The notes below the pieces were generated by a model. It searched no databases, was not told where the DNA came from, and worked only from the letters and a program-made list of their open reading frames with translations. Below are positions 1 to 6,211 of a stretch of DNA of 13,738 nt, piece by piece. Source of the DNA: Halieaceae bacterium. Its GTDB lineage: Bacteria; Pseudomonadota; Gammaproteobacteria; Pseudomonadales; Halieaceae. A program made the position numbers and the translations under genes. How positions within the stretch are numbered: position 1 is the stretch's first letter; the number at the start of each line of letters is the position of its first letter. The stretch spans positions 6,316-20,053 of the forward strand of contig NYTG01000055.1 in the NCBI GenBank assembly GCA_002683395.1, written 5' to 3'.

Positions 1-522
1 AGTATGCGCAAAGCTTTTTTACTCGCTCCCCTGGATTTCACGCGCGTCAGCTCTAACTTTAATCCGAATCGGTTGCACCCCATCTACAAGACCCAGCGAC
101 CGCACCGGGGCACCGACTACGCTGCACCGCGGGGTACCCCCGTTTATGCAGCCGGCGATGGACGTGTCATTGAAGCGGGCTACACCCGGGCTAATGGCAA
201 CTATGCGTTTATCCAGCATGGCGAGCAGTTCGAGACGCACTACCTGCACCTGCATCGCCTAAAGGTGAAAAAAGGTGTCCGGGTGACCCAGGGTGATGTC
301 ATCGGCACTGTGGGCTCAACCGGCGCTGCTACCGGGCCCCACCTTCACTACGAATTTCTGGTCAACGGCGTGCACCGCAATCCGCGCACCGTCCACAAAA
401 TGCTGCCGAAAGCGAGATCGCTGCCCGAAGACGAGCTCCCGCGCTACCGCGCCTCGATCCGCCAACCGACCCAGCAACTCGCCAGCCTCCGCAGTGCACA
501 GCAGCTGGCATCGGTAGAGTGA
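1..522 (+). CDS. M23 family metallopeptidase, C-terminal part (5' end outside the window)
   Basis: This is a zinc endopeptidase of the LytM/MepM type, expected in the periplasm, where it cuts peptidoglycan cross-links. The reading frame is open from base 1, and the visible part starts inside the family's usual 'LRKAFLRAPVDFSRISS'-like lead-in. The true start, with any membrane segment or LysM/OapA domain, therefore lies upstream, and the ATG at base 4 is internal. Counting from that ATG, the zinc ligands of the family are visible as H34xxxD38 (HRGTD) and the second His of HLH at 113-115 (GPHLHYEF), with a further His pair near 82-84 (YLHLH). The catalytic domain ends near residue 135, and a polar tail of about 37 residues follows. 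The stop TGA overlaps the anmK start by 4 bp (GTGA), so the two genes are probably translationally coupled. The family call is secure; the exact substrate is not known. Confidence 0.93.
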   Translation, partial: SMRKAFLLAPLDFTRVSSNFNPNRLHPIYKTQRPHRGTDYAAPRGTPVYAAGDGRVIEAGYTRANGNYAFIQHGEQFETHYLHLHRLKVKKGVRVTQGDVIGTVGSTGAATGPHLHYEFLVNGVHRNPRTVHKMLPKARSLPEDELPRYRASIRQPTQQLASLRSAQQLASVE

Positions 523-1619
523 GTCACACCCATTTTATCGGCTTGATGTCGGGCACCAGCGCCGACGGCATTGACGCGGTGCTCATCTCGAGTGACGGCA
601 ATCAGGACACGCTGCTCCAGAGCCATCACCGTCCGATGCCCGTCTCTCTCCGCAAGGAAATCCTCGCCTTCCGCGAGTCCGGGCAGGATGAACTGCATCG
701 ATTGGCAACCCTAGACCGATATCTGGCAGACGAGTACGCGGCCGCGGTAGAGGTGCTGCTGTCCTCGGCGTCTCTGGATAGCGATGCCATTACAGCGATC
801 GGTAGTCACGGCCAAACGCTCCGCCACCAACCGCAGGGCGAGGCACCCTATACCTTGCAAATAGGGGACCCCAGCCGGCTCGCCGAACTCACAGGAATCA
901 CCGTGGTCGCCGATTTCCGGCGCCGTGATATGGCTGCGGGCGGACAGGGCGCCCCACTGGTACCCGCGTTTCATCAAGCGCAATTGGTGCGTCAGGGTGT
1001 GGCAAGTGGCATCGCTAATATCGGCGGTATCGCCAATGTCACGCTAGTATCGGCGGAGGGGCAGGTGCAAGGATGGGACACCGGCCCCGGTAATACGTTA
1101 ATGGACAGTTGGGTCGCACAACACCAACACACCCCTTTTGATCAAGACGGTGCGTGGGCGTCGACGGGCACGGTGATCGAACCACTGCTTCGGGGTTTCA
1201 TGACTGACCCTTATTTTTCTCAACCCCCGCCGAAAAGTACCGGTCCCGAATATTTTCATCTCGGCTGGCTGGATACGCACTTGACCGGTGAAGAGAGGCC
1301 CGCAGACGTGCAGAGAACCCTGGCGGAACTGACGGTGGAAAGCCTCGCCCGAGTGCTGGAATCGCAAAACCTCGACGTCGTCAGAATATGCGGTGGCGGT
1401 GCGCGGAATCCGCTGGTGCTCAGTCGCCTGACAGCGCGCTTGGAGGCATTGGACGTGACGACTACCGACGCAGTGGGCGTGGATCCGGAGTGGGTCGAAG
1501 CCTGGGCCTTTGCCTGGCTCGCCAAGCAGACGCTCGCTGGATTGCCAGGCAATGTGCCAGCGGTGACGGGTGCATTGGGTGCTCGGGTTCTGGGGGGTAT
1601 TTACCCCGCCGGAAACTAG
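519..1619 (+). CDS. anmK: Anhydro-N-acetylmuramic acid kinase
   Basis: A cytoplasmic peptidoglycan-recycling enzyme. It opens the 1,6-anhydro ring of anhydro-MurNAc and phosphorylates it with ATP to give MurNAc-6-phosphate. The 366 residues are normal for the family. Visible motifs in order are the phosphate loop GLMSGTSADGID (8-19), GSHGQT (95-100), DFRRRDMAAGGQGAPLVP (132-149), NIGGIANV (167-174), DTGPGNTLMD (187-196, with the catalytic Asp at 187) and GGGARNP (292-298). The start is GTG at 519, because the next Met (546) would cut into the GLMSGTSADG motif. The start overlaps the stop of the M23 peptidase by 4 bp, which fits co-expression of an enzyme that cuts the wall and one that salvages its fragments. 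The 3' end overlaps the convergent erpA by 4 bp. No key residue is missing. Confidence 0.97.
   Translation: MSHTHFIGLMSGTSADGIDAVLISSDGNQDTLLQSHHRPMPVSLRKEILAFRESGQDELHRLATLDRYLADEYAAAVEVLLSSASLDSDAITAIGSHGQTLRHQPQGEAPYTLQIGDPSRLAELTGITVVADFRRRDMAAGGQGAPLVPAFHQAQLVRQGVASGIANIGGIANVTLVSAEGQVQGWDTGPGNTLMDSWVAQHQHTPFDQDGAWASTGTVIEPLLRGFMTDPYFSQPPPKSTGPEYFHLGWLDTHLTGEERPADVQRTLAELTVESLARVLESQNLDVVRICGGGARNPLVLSRLTARLEALDVTTTDAVGVDPEWVEAWAFAWLAKQTLAGLPGNVPAVTGALGARVLGGIYPAGN
1616..1619. other. Overlapping convergent stop codons (CTAG)
   Basis: The four bases CTAG are self-complementary. Bases 1617-1619 read TAG on the plus strand and end anmK; bases 1616-1618 read TAG on the minus strand and end erpA. 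There is no intergenic space, so any transcription terminator for either gene must lie inside the other gene, or transcripts overlap antisense. Confidence 0.95.
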
Positions 1620-1969
1620 ATAGAGAAGGAAGCGCCGCAGCCGCAGGTCGTGGTGGCGTTAGGGTTATTCACGACAAAGCGCGACCCTTCAAGCCCTTCA
1701 GAATAGTCCACTTCACTGCCCACCAAATATTGGTAACTCATGGCATCGATCAGCGCCGTCACGCCATCGCGCTCCACCACCATATCGTCTTCGCTGACGG
1801 CTTCATCAAAAGAAAATCCGTACTGAAAGCCTGAACAACCGCCGCCGGTGATATACACGCGCAGCTTGAGGCTGGGATTGCCCTCGTCTTCTACCAACGC
1901 ACGCACCTTACTCACCGCGTTTGCGGAAAGACGGATTTCGCTGGGGTCAAAGGCTTCAACCACGCTCAT
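1616..1969 (-). CDS. erpA: A-type iron-sulfur carrier, iron-sulfur cluster insertion protein ErpA
   Basis: A small cytoplasmic carrier that receives Fe-S clusters from the scaffold and delivers them to target apoproteins, such as the isoprenoid enzymes IspG and IspH in E. coli. At 117 residues it has the usual length. The three cluster-binding cysteines of A-type carriers are present: C45 in GGGCSGF, and C109 and C111 in the C-terminal TTCGCGA. ErpA is preferred over IscA because of the N-terminal extension (EAFDPSEIRLS), the overall wording of the sequence and the location outside any isc cluster. The start is ATG at 1969, with only a weak GAG-type ribosome site upstream. It is last in the leftward set argC, DUF6776, bactofilin, erpA, but a 119-bp gap upstream leaves room for its own promoter. 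Its stop shares the CTAG palindrome with anmK. Confidence 0.95.
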   Translation of the reverse strand: MSVVEAFDPSEIRLSANAVSKVRALVEDEGNPSLKLRVYITGGGCSGFQYGFSFDEAVSEDDMVVERDGVTALIDAMSYQYLVGSEVDYSEGLEGSRFVVNNPNATTTCGCGASFSI

Positions 1970-1994
1970 AAAAGATCTCGCATACCCTTGGGGG

Positions 1995-2010
1995 CACTGT
2001 GCTCACTGTG
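1995..2010. repeat. Tandem 7-bp direct repeat upstream of erpA
   Basis: CACTGTG occurs at 1995-2001 and again at 2004-2010, a 9-bp period, about 25-40 bp upstream of the erpA start on the minus strand. It is the clearest structure in the 119-bp gap between the bactofilin stop and the erpA start. It could be a pair of half-sites for a regulator, but I cannot assign one. Confidence 0.35.
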
Positions 2011-2088
2011 GTGACAAGTGTACCGGAAATCCCCCGCAGACAGAGGGTGCCGCTGAAGATTTCCGAAGATGAGCCGCGTAAGTGCCGC

Positions 2089-2517
2089 TCAGCTGGTCGG
2101 ACTGGTCTCGGAGACCTTGGCCTCTCGCTTTGCGGCGAGATCATCCGCCACATTGCTGGAGTGGCGCAGCCCGCCATTGACCTTAGCGCCCACAGACATC
2201 TCGATAAGGTTGTAATACACGTCACCGTCAATCTGCGCCTGCTCCGCAAGGACCAATCGTTCACTGGTGTGAATATCGCCCTCGACTGTGCCGTTAATCG
2301 TTGCATGAGGCACTTTGATTTCGCCCGCAACGCGGCCACCCGACACGACGCGCAACACGGCGTCGCCCGACCCGGCCTGAATAGTGCCCACTACGGTCCC
2401 CTCGACATCGAGCTGCCCGGTAAAGGTAATGTCTCCCTTGACGGTAGTTTCCGATGAGATCAGGGTGGTGCCGCCTGAAGATGCGCCGGTCGACATAGTT
2501 TCTCTCCGATTACGCAT
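2089..2517 (-). CDS. Bactofilin (polymer-forming cytoskeletal protein)
   Basis: Bactofilins polymerise without nucleotides into cytoplasmic or membrane-bound filaments and place cell-wall enzymes or other partners. The 142 residues contain the beta-helical DUF583 core at about 18-118. Its repeated short strands (TTVKGDI, GQLDVEGTVVGTI, GGRVAGEIKV, TINGTVEGDI, AQIDGDVYYN) end in the typical VYYNLIEMSVGAKVNGGL. Short flexible tails flank the core. The start is ATG 2517, preceded by GAGGAG (2525-2530) at 7 nt. ATG 2496, also with a GGAG-type site, would give 135 residues, and GTG 2532 gives 147 but overlaps the ribosome site. The gene follows the DUF6776 membrane protein by a 37-bp gap and is probably co-transcribed with it. 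There is no membrane segment, so attachment would need a partner. Confidence 0.93.
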   Translation of the reverse strand: MRNRRETMSTGASSGGTTLISSETTVKGDITFTGQLDVEGTVVGTIQAGSGDAVLRVVSGGRVAGEIKVPHATINGTVEGDIHTSERLVLAEQAQIDGDVYYNLIEMSVGAKVNGGLRHSSNVADDLAAKREAKVSETSPTS

Positions 2518-2524
2518 AATGTAT

Positions 2525-2530
2525 CTCCTC
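2525..2530 (-). promoter_or_regulatory. Ribosome binding site of the bactofilin gene
   Basis: On the minus strand GAGGAG stands 7 nt before ATG 2517. This supports that start over the in-frame GTG at 2532, which would place the Shine-Dalgarno sequence inside the coding region. Confidence 0.7.
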
Positions 2531-2554
2531 ACTCTCGTTCACTCTTTTTCTATT

Positions 2555-3259
2555 TTACGGCTGTAGTGCAAGGCTGGTACTCACCAGATCCTGCCAGCGA
2601 TCGCTGCGCTGAACCGTTTTACGAACCGGCCCGGTCAGCGTGACAACCGACTCAATCGTCTCCGGCACAAATGCCTCAGGAAGAGAAATCACCACCTGAA
2701 TCTGCTGTAAGTAACGGAATCGTATTGGGAATACACTAGATTCAGCTGCGCTGTCAACTTTGCTGACTGACATGAGTGTGGGTTCACCCAGCCCCTGACC
2801 CCCAATACGCAGGCCCAATTGGCCACGATAGACGCTCTCGCCACCCTCTCCGCGATGGATCACCATGGTGAACCGCCAACGCCGGGCCTCGCCCGTAAAC
2901 ACTAATTCCGGGTCACGCAGCACCACCGAGGTATCGCCCTCTTCCGGCGCCAGCACACCGCGGTAAAACGCCAGCATATCCTCCAGCGCAGCGATGTCTG
3001 CCGCCTGATCGGTCAGATGATTGCGAAGCTCATTGAGCGTTTGCTGGTCCGCCTCAGCCTGCAGCAATAGCTGGCTGATCTGGTCTTTCAGTAGCGCTCC
3101 CCGGTCATCTAAAACGGCCGGGGGCGCTGCCCTATTCAGCCCCCACCAGACGCCGGCCGCGCCGCAAGCACTCATCGCCAGCAACAACGACAGCGCGCGC
3201 CATCGCCAGGCGTGGGGGTGGACGCGTTTCACCACCGTGCGGTGTTGGTGGCGGCTCAT
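2555..3259 (-). CDS. DUF6776 family membrane-anchored coiled-coil protein
   Basis: Function is unknown. The 234 residues divide into a basic cytoplasmic N-terminus (about 1-20), one membrane segment (about 21-42), a predicted coiled coil (about 50-98, rich in Leu, Gln, Glu and Asp), the family signature LAFYRGVLAPE just after it, and a beta-rich C-terminal domain (about 105-234), probably periplasmic. The family is common in gammaproteobacteria between argC and a bactofilin gene, as here. The ATG at 3259 lies 20 bp after the argC stop, with no strong ribosome site, so translation may be coupled to argC. A bitopic coiled-coil protein encoded directly upstream of a bactofilin is a plausible membrane anchor or partner for it, but that is inference. 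Confidence 0.85.
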   Translation of the reverse strand: MSRHQHRTVVKRVHPHAWRWRALSLLLAMSACGAAGVWWGLNRAAPPAVLDDRGALLKDQISQLLLQAEADQQTLNELRNHLTDQAADIAALEDMLAFYRGVLAPEEGDTSVVLRDPELVFTGEARRWRFTMVIHRGEGGESVYRGQLGLRIGGQGLGEPTLMSVSKVDSAAESSVFPIRFRYLQQIQVVISLPEAFVPETIESVVTLTGPVRKTVQRSDRWQDLVSTSLALQP

Positions 3260-3279
3260 GAGGTGATCGGGCCAATCAT

Positions 3280-4311
3280 TCAGGGTGCGAGGGCAATTCC
3301 CTCGAGGCCCGCCATTTCAGGCTGGTCCAGCATCAGGTTCATGGCCTGCACGGCCTGCCCCGCAGCACCTTTCACCAGGTTATCGATCACCGACATCACC
3401 ACGACGGTGTCGCGACCCTGCGGCTGCGCCACTGCGAGCTGGCAGATATTGGCCCCGCGCACGTTCCGCGTGGCGGGGAATGCGCCCGCGGGTAGCACCG
3501 CGACGGAGGGCTCATGGGCGAATCTTTTCTCAAATAGCGCCTGCAAATCGGCGCCCTTGGTATTCAATTGGGCAAACAGCGTCGCGTGGATGCCACGGCT
3601 CATGGGCACCAGGTGGGGAACAAAGGTCAGTTGTACCGGTTGCGCCGCCATGCCCGACAGCCCTTGCTCCATTTCAGGCAGGTGACGGTGACCCGCAACG
3701 CCGTATGCCGCCAAACTCTCTCCTGCCTCGGTCAGCAGACTGCCCAGCTTGGCCTGACGGCCCGCGCCACTGACACCGGAACCACAAGAGGCAATCAGTT
3801 GTGTGGTGTCGATGATCCCTGCCTCAAGAAGCGGCAGGAACCCCAGCTGCACCGCGGTCGGATAACAGCCCGGACAGGCCACCAGACGCGCAGCGCGAAT
3901 CGCCTCGCGATGCGTTTCGGGTAAACCATATACCGCCTCTGCACAAAGCGCCGGTGAACGATGGGTCTCGCCATACCACTGCTCCCAAACGCCAACATCC
4001 TTCAGGCGAAAGTCGGCGGAGAGATCTACCACGCGGATGCCCTGATCCAAGAGCGTGGGCACCTCCCGCATGGCCACATTATGGGGCGTAGCAAAGAAGA
4101 CCACGTCGCAGGATGAATAATCCGCCTGAGCAGGGTCTGTAAACGCAAGCTCGCAGGTGCCCAAGAGGCTGGGAAACAGATCATCCAGACGACGGCCTGC
4201 CTCACTCCGCGAAGTGATGACCGATACCGTCACGTCCGGATGGCAAAGCAACAGCCGCAATAGCTCCACGCCTGTATATCCGGTTCCGCCGACCACTCCG
4301 ACCCTGATCAT
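3280..4311 (-). CDS. argC: N-acetyl-gamma-glutamyl-phosphate reductase
   Basis: Third enzyme of arginine biosynthesis in the cytoplasm: it reduces N-acetyl-glutamyl-phosphate to the semialdehyde with NADPH. The 343 residues match the family's usual length. Visible features are the Rossmann motif GVVGGTGYTG near the N-terminus, ATPHN, the catalytic cysteine in ACPGCYPTA (C149 counted from this start) and the conserved GHRHLPEMEQ (His at about 208 and 210). I chose ATG 4311 (protein begins MIRVGVVGGTGYTG, as usual for ArgC), with an AGG 7 nt upstream. GTG 4317 would add two residues. It is first in the leftward set with the DUF6776, bactofilin and erpA genes, and is divergent from hemJ across about 107 bp that must hold both promoters. 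Confidence 0.97.
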   Translation of the reverse strand: MIRVGVVGGTGYTGVELLRLLLCHPDVTVSVITSRSEAGRRLDDLFPSLLGTCELAFTDPAQADYSSCDVVFFATPHNVAMREVPTLLDQGIRVVDLSADFRLKDVGVWEQWYGETHRSPALCAEAVYGLPETHREAIRAARLVACPGCYPTAVQLGFLPLLEAGIIDTTQLIASCGSGVSGAGRQAKLGSLLTEAGESLAAYGVAGHRHLPEMEQGLSGMAAQPVQLTFVPHLVPMSRGIHATLFAQLNTKGADLQALFEKRFAHEPSVAVLPAGAFPATRNVRGANICQLAVAQPQGRDTVVVMSVIDNLVKGAAGQAVQAMNLMLDQPEMAGLEGIALAP

Positions 4312-4356
4312 TTTCACGCCTGCTTCTGTTAGTGTTGCGGGGCGCGTACTGTCTCA

Positions 4357-4380
4357 CGATCGATCGCGCAGTGTCATGAC
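4357..4380. other. argC-hemJ divergent intergenic region with short palindromes
   Basis: The region between argC and hemJ (4312-4418) contains the 10-bp palindrome CGATCGATCG (4357-4366) and the 8-bp palindrome GTCATGAC (4373-4380). I could not find convincing -35/-10 pairs on either strand. The promoters for argC (left) and hemJ (right) must lie here unless hemJ is read through from elsewhere. An ARG-box-type operator for argC was not recognised. Confidence 0.3.
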
Positions 4381-4418
4381 CGGGCGGGCTTTTTACCAAA
4401 GCACAAAAGGACAGTCGC

Positions 4419-4847
4419 ATGCTGTGGATACAGGGTTTTCACGTCATTTTTGTCGTCTGCTGGTTCGCGGGGATTTTTTATCTGCCGCGTATTCTCGTGT
4501 ACTACGCGCAGAGCAATGACCGTGATACCAAGGCCGTGCTCGCGGTGATGGCACGCAAGCTTTACCGCTTCGTAACCCCGTTTATGCTGCTCGCTATCGC
4601 GCTGGGGTTATGGAGACTGACCTTTCAGTGGGAGTACTACCTGTCGTCGGGATGGATGATTGCTAAACTATTGGGGGTTGTGTGTCTGGTGGCGTACCAC
4701 ATCCAAACGGGCATCTATGTGGGCCGCGTTTGCCGTGGCGAAGACGACCGGACCCACGTGTTTTATCGGGTCTTCAATGAAGTGCCCGTTCTGTTCCTGT
4801 TTGCGATCGTATTGTTGGTCTATCTCCGCCCCGCGCTGGGACTCTGA
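4419..4847 (+). CDS. hemJ: Protoporphyrinogen IX oxidase HemJ (CopD/UPF0093 family)
   Basis: An inner-membrane protein that oxidises protoporphyrinogen IX to protoporphyrin IX, the second-last step of heme synthesis, in bacteria lacking HemG or HemY. At 142 residues it has family length. Four membrane helices fit at about 5-25, 53-68, 79-99 and 121-138. Conserved features are H8 in the first helix followed by CWFAGIFYLPR, R24, K83 in GWMIAKLLGV, AYH (92-94) and the FNEVP motif (119-123). Family studies hold a conserved His and Lys to be essential, and both are present. The ribosome site AAAAGGA (4405-4411) lies 7 nt before the ATG. hemL and hemB lie directly downstream, which supports a role in heme synthesis rather than the generic copper-resistance label often given to this fold. 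Confidence 0.92.
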   Translation: MLWIQGFHVIFVVCWFAGIFYLPRILVYYAQSNDRDTKAVLAVMARKLYRFVTPFMLLAIALGLWRLTFQWEYYLSSGWMIAKLLGVVCLVAYHIQTGIYVGRVCRGEDDRTHVFYRVFNEVPVLFLFAIVLLVYLRPALGL

Positions 4848-4866
4848 AGCCAGTGGGGTGCGCGGA

Positions 4867-4883
4867 ATCGCAGGGCCTGCGAT
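4867..4883. promoter_or_regulatory. Perfect inverted repeat in the hemL leader (possible operator or hairpin)
   Basis: ATCGCAG-GGC-CTGCGAT is a perfect dyad with 7-bp arms and a 3-base centre, between the hemJ stop and the hemL start. No T-run follows, so an intrinsic terminator is unlikely. Its right arm overlaps the extended -10 element at 4878-4886, the arrangement expected for a repressor operator. It could also form an RNA hairpin in a hemJ-hemL transcript. Confidence 0.5.
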
Positions 4884-4886
4884 AAT
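4878..4886 (+). promoter_or_regulatory. hemL: Candidate extended -10 promoter element for hemL
   Basis: TGCGATAAT matches the extended -10 pattern TGnTATAAT except for one base. No good -35 lies 17 bp upstream (GTGCGC), which an extended -10 can tolerate. A start near 4893 would leave an A-rich leader of about 23 nt before the hemL ATG. This would let hemL and hemB be transcribed separately from hemJ. Confidence 0.4.
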
Positions 4887-4915
4887 CGGCGCAAACAAAA
4901 GTAAATTGGTCAATC

Positions 4916-6196
4916 ATGAGTCGATCTGAAGCGCTCTTTGAGCGCGCCCAACACACCATTCCCGGTGGCGTGAATTCCCCCGTGCGGGCGTTCAAAGCCG
5001 TGGGTGGCACGCCCCGTTTTATGGAACGCGCCGACGGCGCCTATCTGTTCGACGCCGATGGCAAGCGCTACATCGATTACGTGCTCTCCTGGGGCCCGAT
5101 GATTATGGGCCACAACCACCCGCGGGTGCGCGAAGCGGTGGTGGAAGCGGCCCAGAGCGGGCTCAGCTTCGGCTGCCCGACCGAGATTGAAATCGAACTC
5201 GCCGAAACCATCAGCCAGCTGGTTCCCAGCATGTCATTGGTCCGCATGACCAGCTCGGGTACCGAAGCCACCATGAGCGCGATCCGGCTAGCGCGGGGCT
5301 TTACCGGTCGGGATAAAATCATCAAATTCGAAGGCTGCTATCACGGGCACTCCGATTCGCTGTTGATCAAGGCTGGCTCGGGGGCCCTCACATTCGGCGT
5401 ACCGAGTTCTCCCGGCGTACCCGAGGTGCTCGCCCAACATACCGTTACCCTGCCGTTCAACGATCTCGAGGCACTCGAGGCCGCGATGGACGAACTGGGA
5501 GATCAGGTGGCTTGCATCATCACCGAACCGGTGGCCGGCAACATGAACTGTATTCCGTCGGTGGACGGCTTCCTCGAGGGCATGCGCGAGCTCTGCACCC
5601 GCCACGGCGCCGTTTTGATCTTTGATGAGGTCATGACCGGCTTTCGCTTTGGCACCGGTGGCGTTCAGGGCTTTGTGGGCGTCACCCCCGATCTGACCTG
5701 TCTAGGCAAGGTGATTGGTGGCGGCATGCCGGTGGGCGCCTTCGGTGGACGCCGTGACATCATGGAACACATCTCGCCGCTCGGGCCGGTCTATCAGGCA
5801 GGCACTCTTTCTGGCAATCCGGTCGCGATGGCTGCGGGGCTGGCGACCATGTCGATCATCAGTGAACCGGGTTTTTACGACGCGCTGTTCCAACACACCG
5901 GCGATCTGTGTGCGGGCATGCGCGAGGCCGCCGCAAGCGCAGGGGTACCGTTTACAACGAATCATCTGGGGTCCATGTTCGGCGGCTTCTTTACCGAAGA
6001 GGCGTCAGTGACTCAGTACCATCAGGTGATTAACTCCAACGTATCGGCCTTTAACCAGTTCTTCCACCTGATGCTCGACAGTGGCGTCTATCTGGCACCA
6101 GCCTCCTTTGAGGCAGGCTTTATGTCTGCTGCTCATACCGATGAGGATATTGCCGCCACAGTGGAAGCAGCTCGCGCCGCCTTTGCGGCGCTCTAA
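4916..6196 (+). CDS. hemL: Glutamate-1-semialdehyde 2,1-aminomutase
   Basis: A PLP enzyme of the cytoplasm that converts glutamate-1-semialdehyde to 5-aminolevulinate, completing the C5 route of tetrapyrrole synthesis. The 426 residues are typical. Visible motifs are PGGVNSPVR (16-24), GHNHP (65-69), the cofactor phosphate loop SSGTEA (113-118), CYHGHSD (141-147), DEVMTGFR (237-244) with the pyridine-binding D237, the Schiff-base lysine K265 in CLGKVIGGGMPVGAFGG, and QAGTLSGNP (294-302). The start is fixed by the family N-terminus (SEALFERAQHTIPGGVNSP). Its ribosome site is poor: the upstream sequence is A-rich with no clear Shine-Dalgarno. It lies 68 bp after hemJ and 15 bp before hemB, so hemL and hemB are surely one transcript, and their enzymes act in succession. 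Confidence 0.98.
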   Translation: MSRSEALFERAQHTIPGGVNSPVRAFKAVGGTPRFMERADGAYLFDADGKRYIDYVLSWGPMIMGHNHPRVREAVVEAAQSGLSFGCPTEIEIELAETISQLVPSMSLVRMTSSGTEATMSAIRLARGFTGRDKIIKFEGCYHGHSDSLLIKAGSGALTFGVPSSPGVPEVLAQHTVTLPFNDLEALEAAMDELGDQVACIITEPVAGNMNCIPSVDGFLEGMRELCTRHGAVLIFDEVMTGFRFGTGGVQGFVGVTPDLTCLGKVIGGGMPVGAFGGRRDIMEHISPLGPVYQAGTLSGNPVAMAAGLATMSIISEPGFYDALFQHTGDLCAGMREAAASAGVPFTTNHLGSMFGGFFTEEASVTQYHQVINSNVSAFNQFFHLMLDSGVYLAPASFEAGFMSAAHTDEDIAATVEAARAAFAAL

Positions 6197-6211
6197 GGCA
6201 CGGGAGTATCG

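Noticed and set aside
2027..2052. Possible type-2 IscR site upstream of erpA (AAATCCCCC...GAGGGT)
   Set aside because: Only the outer half-sites resemble the consensus and the centre fails, so it cannot be supported.
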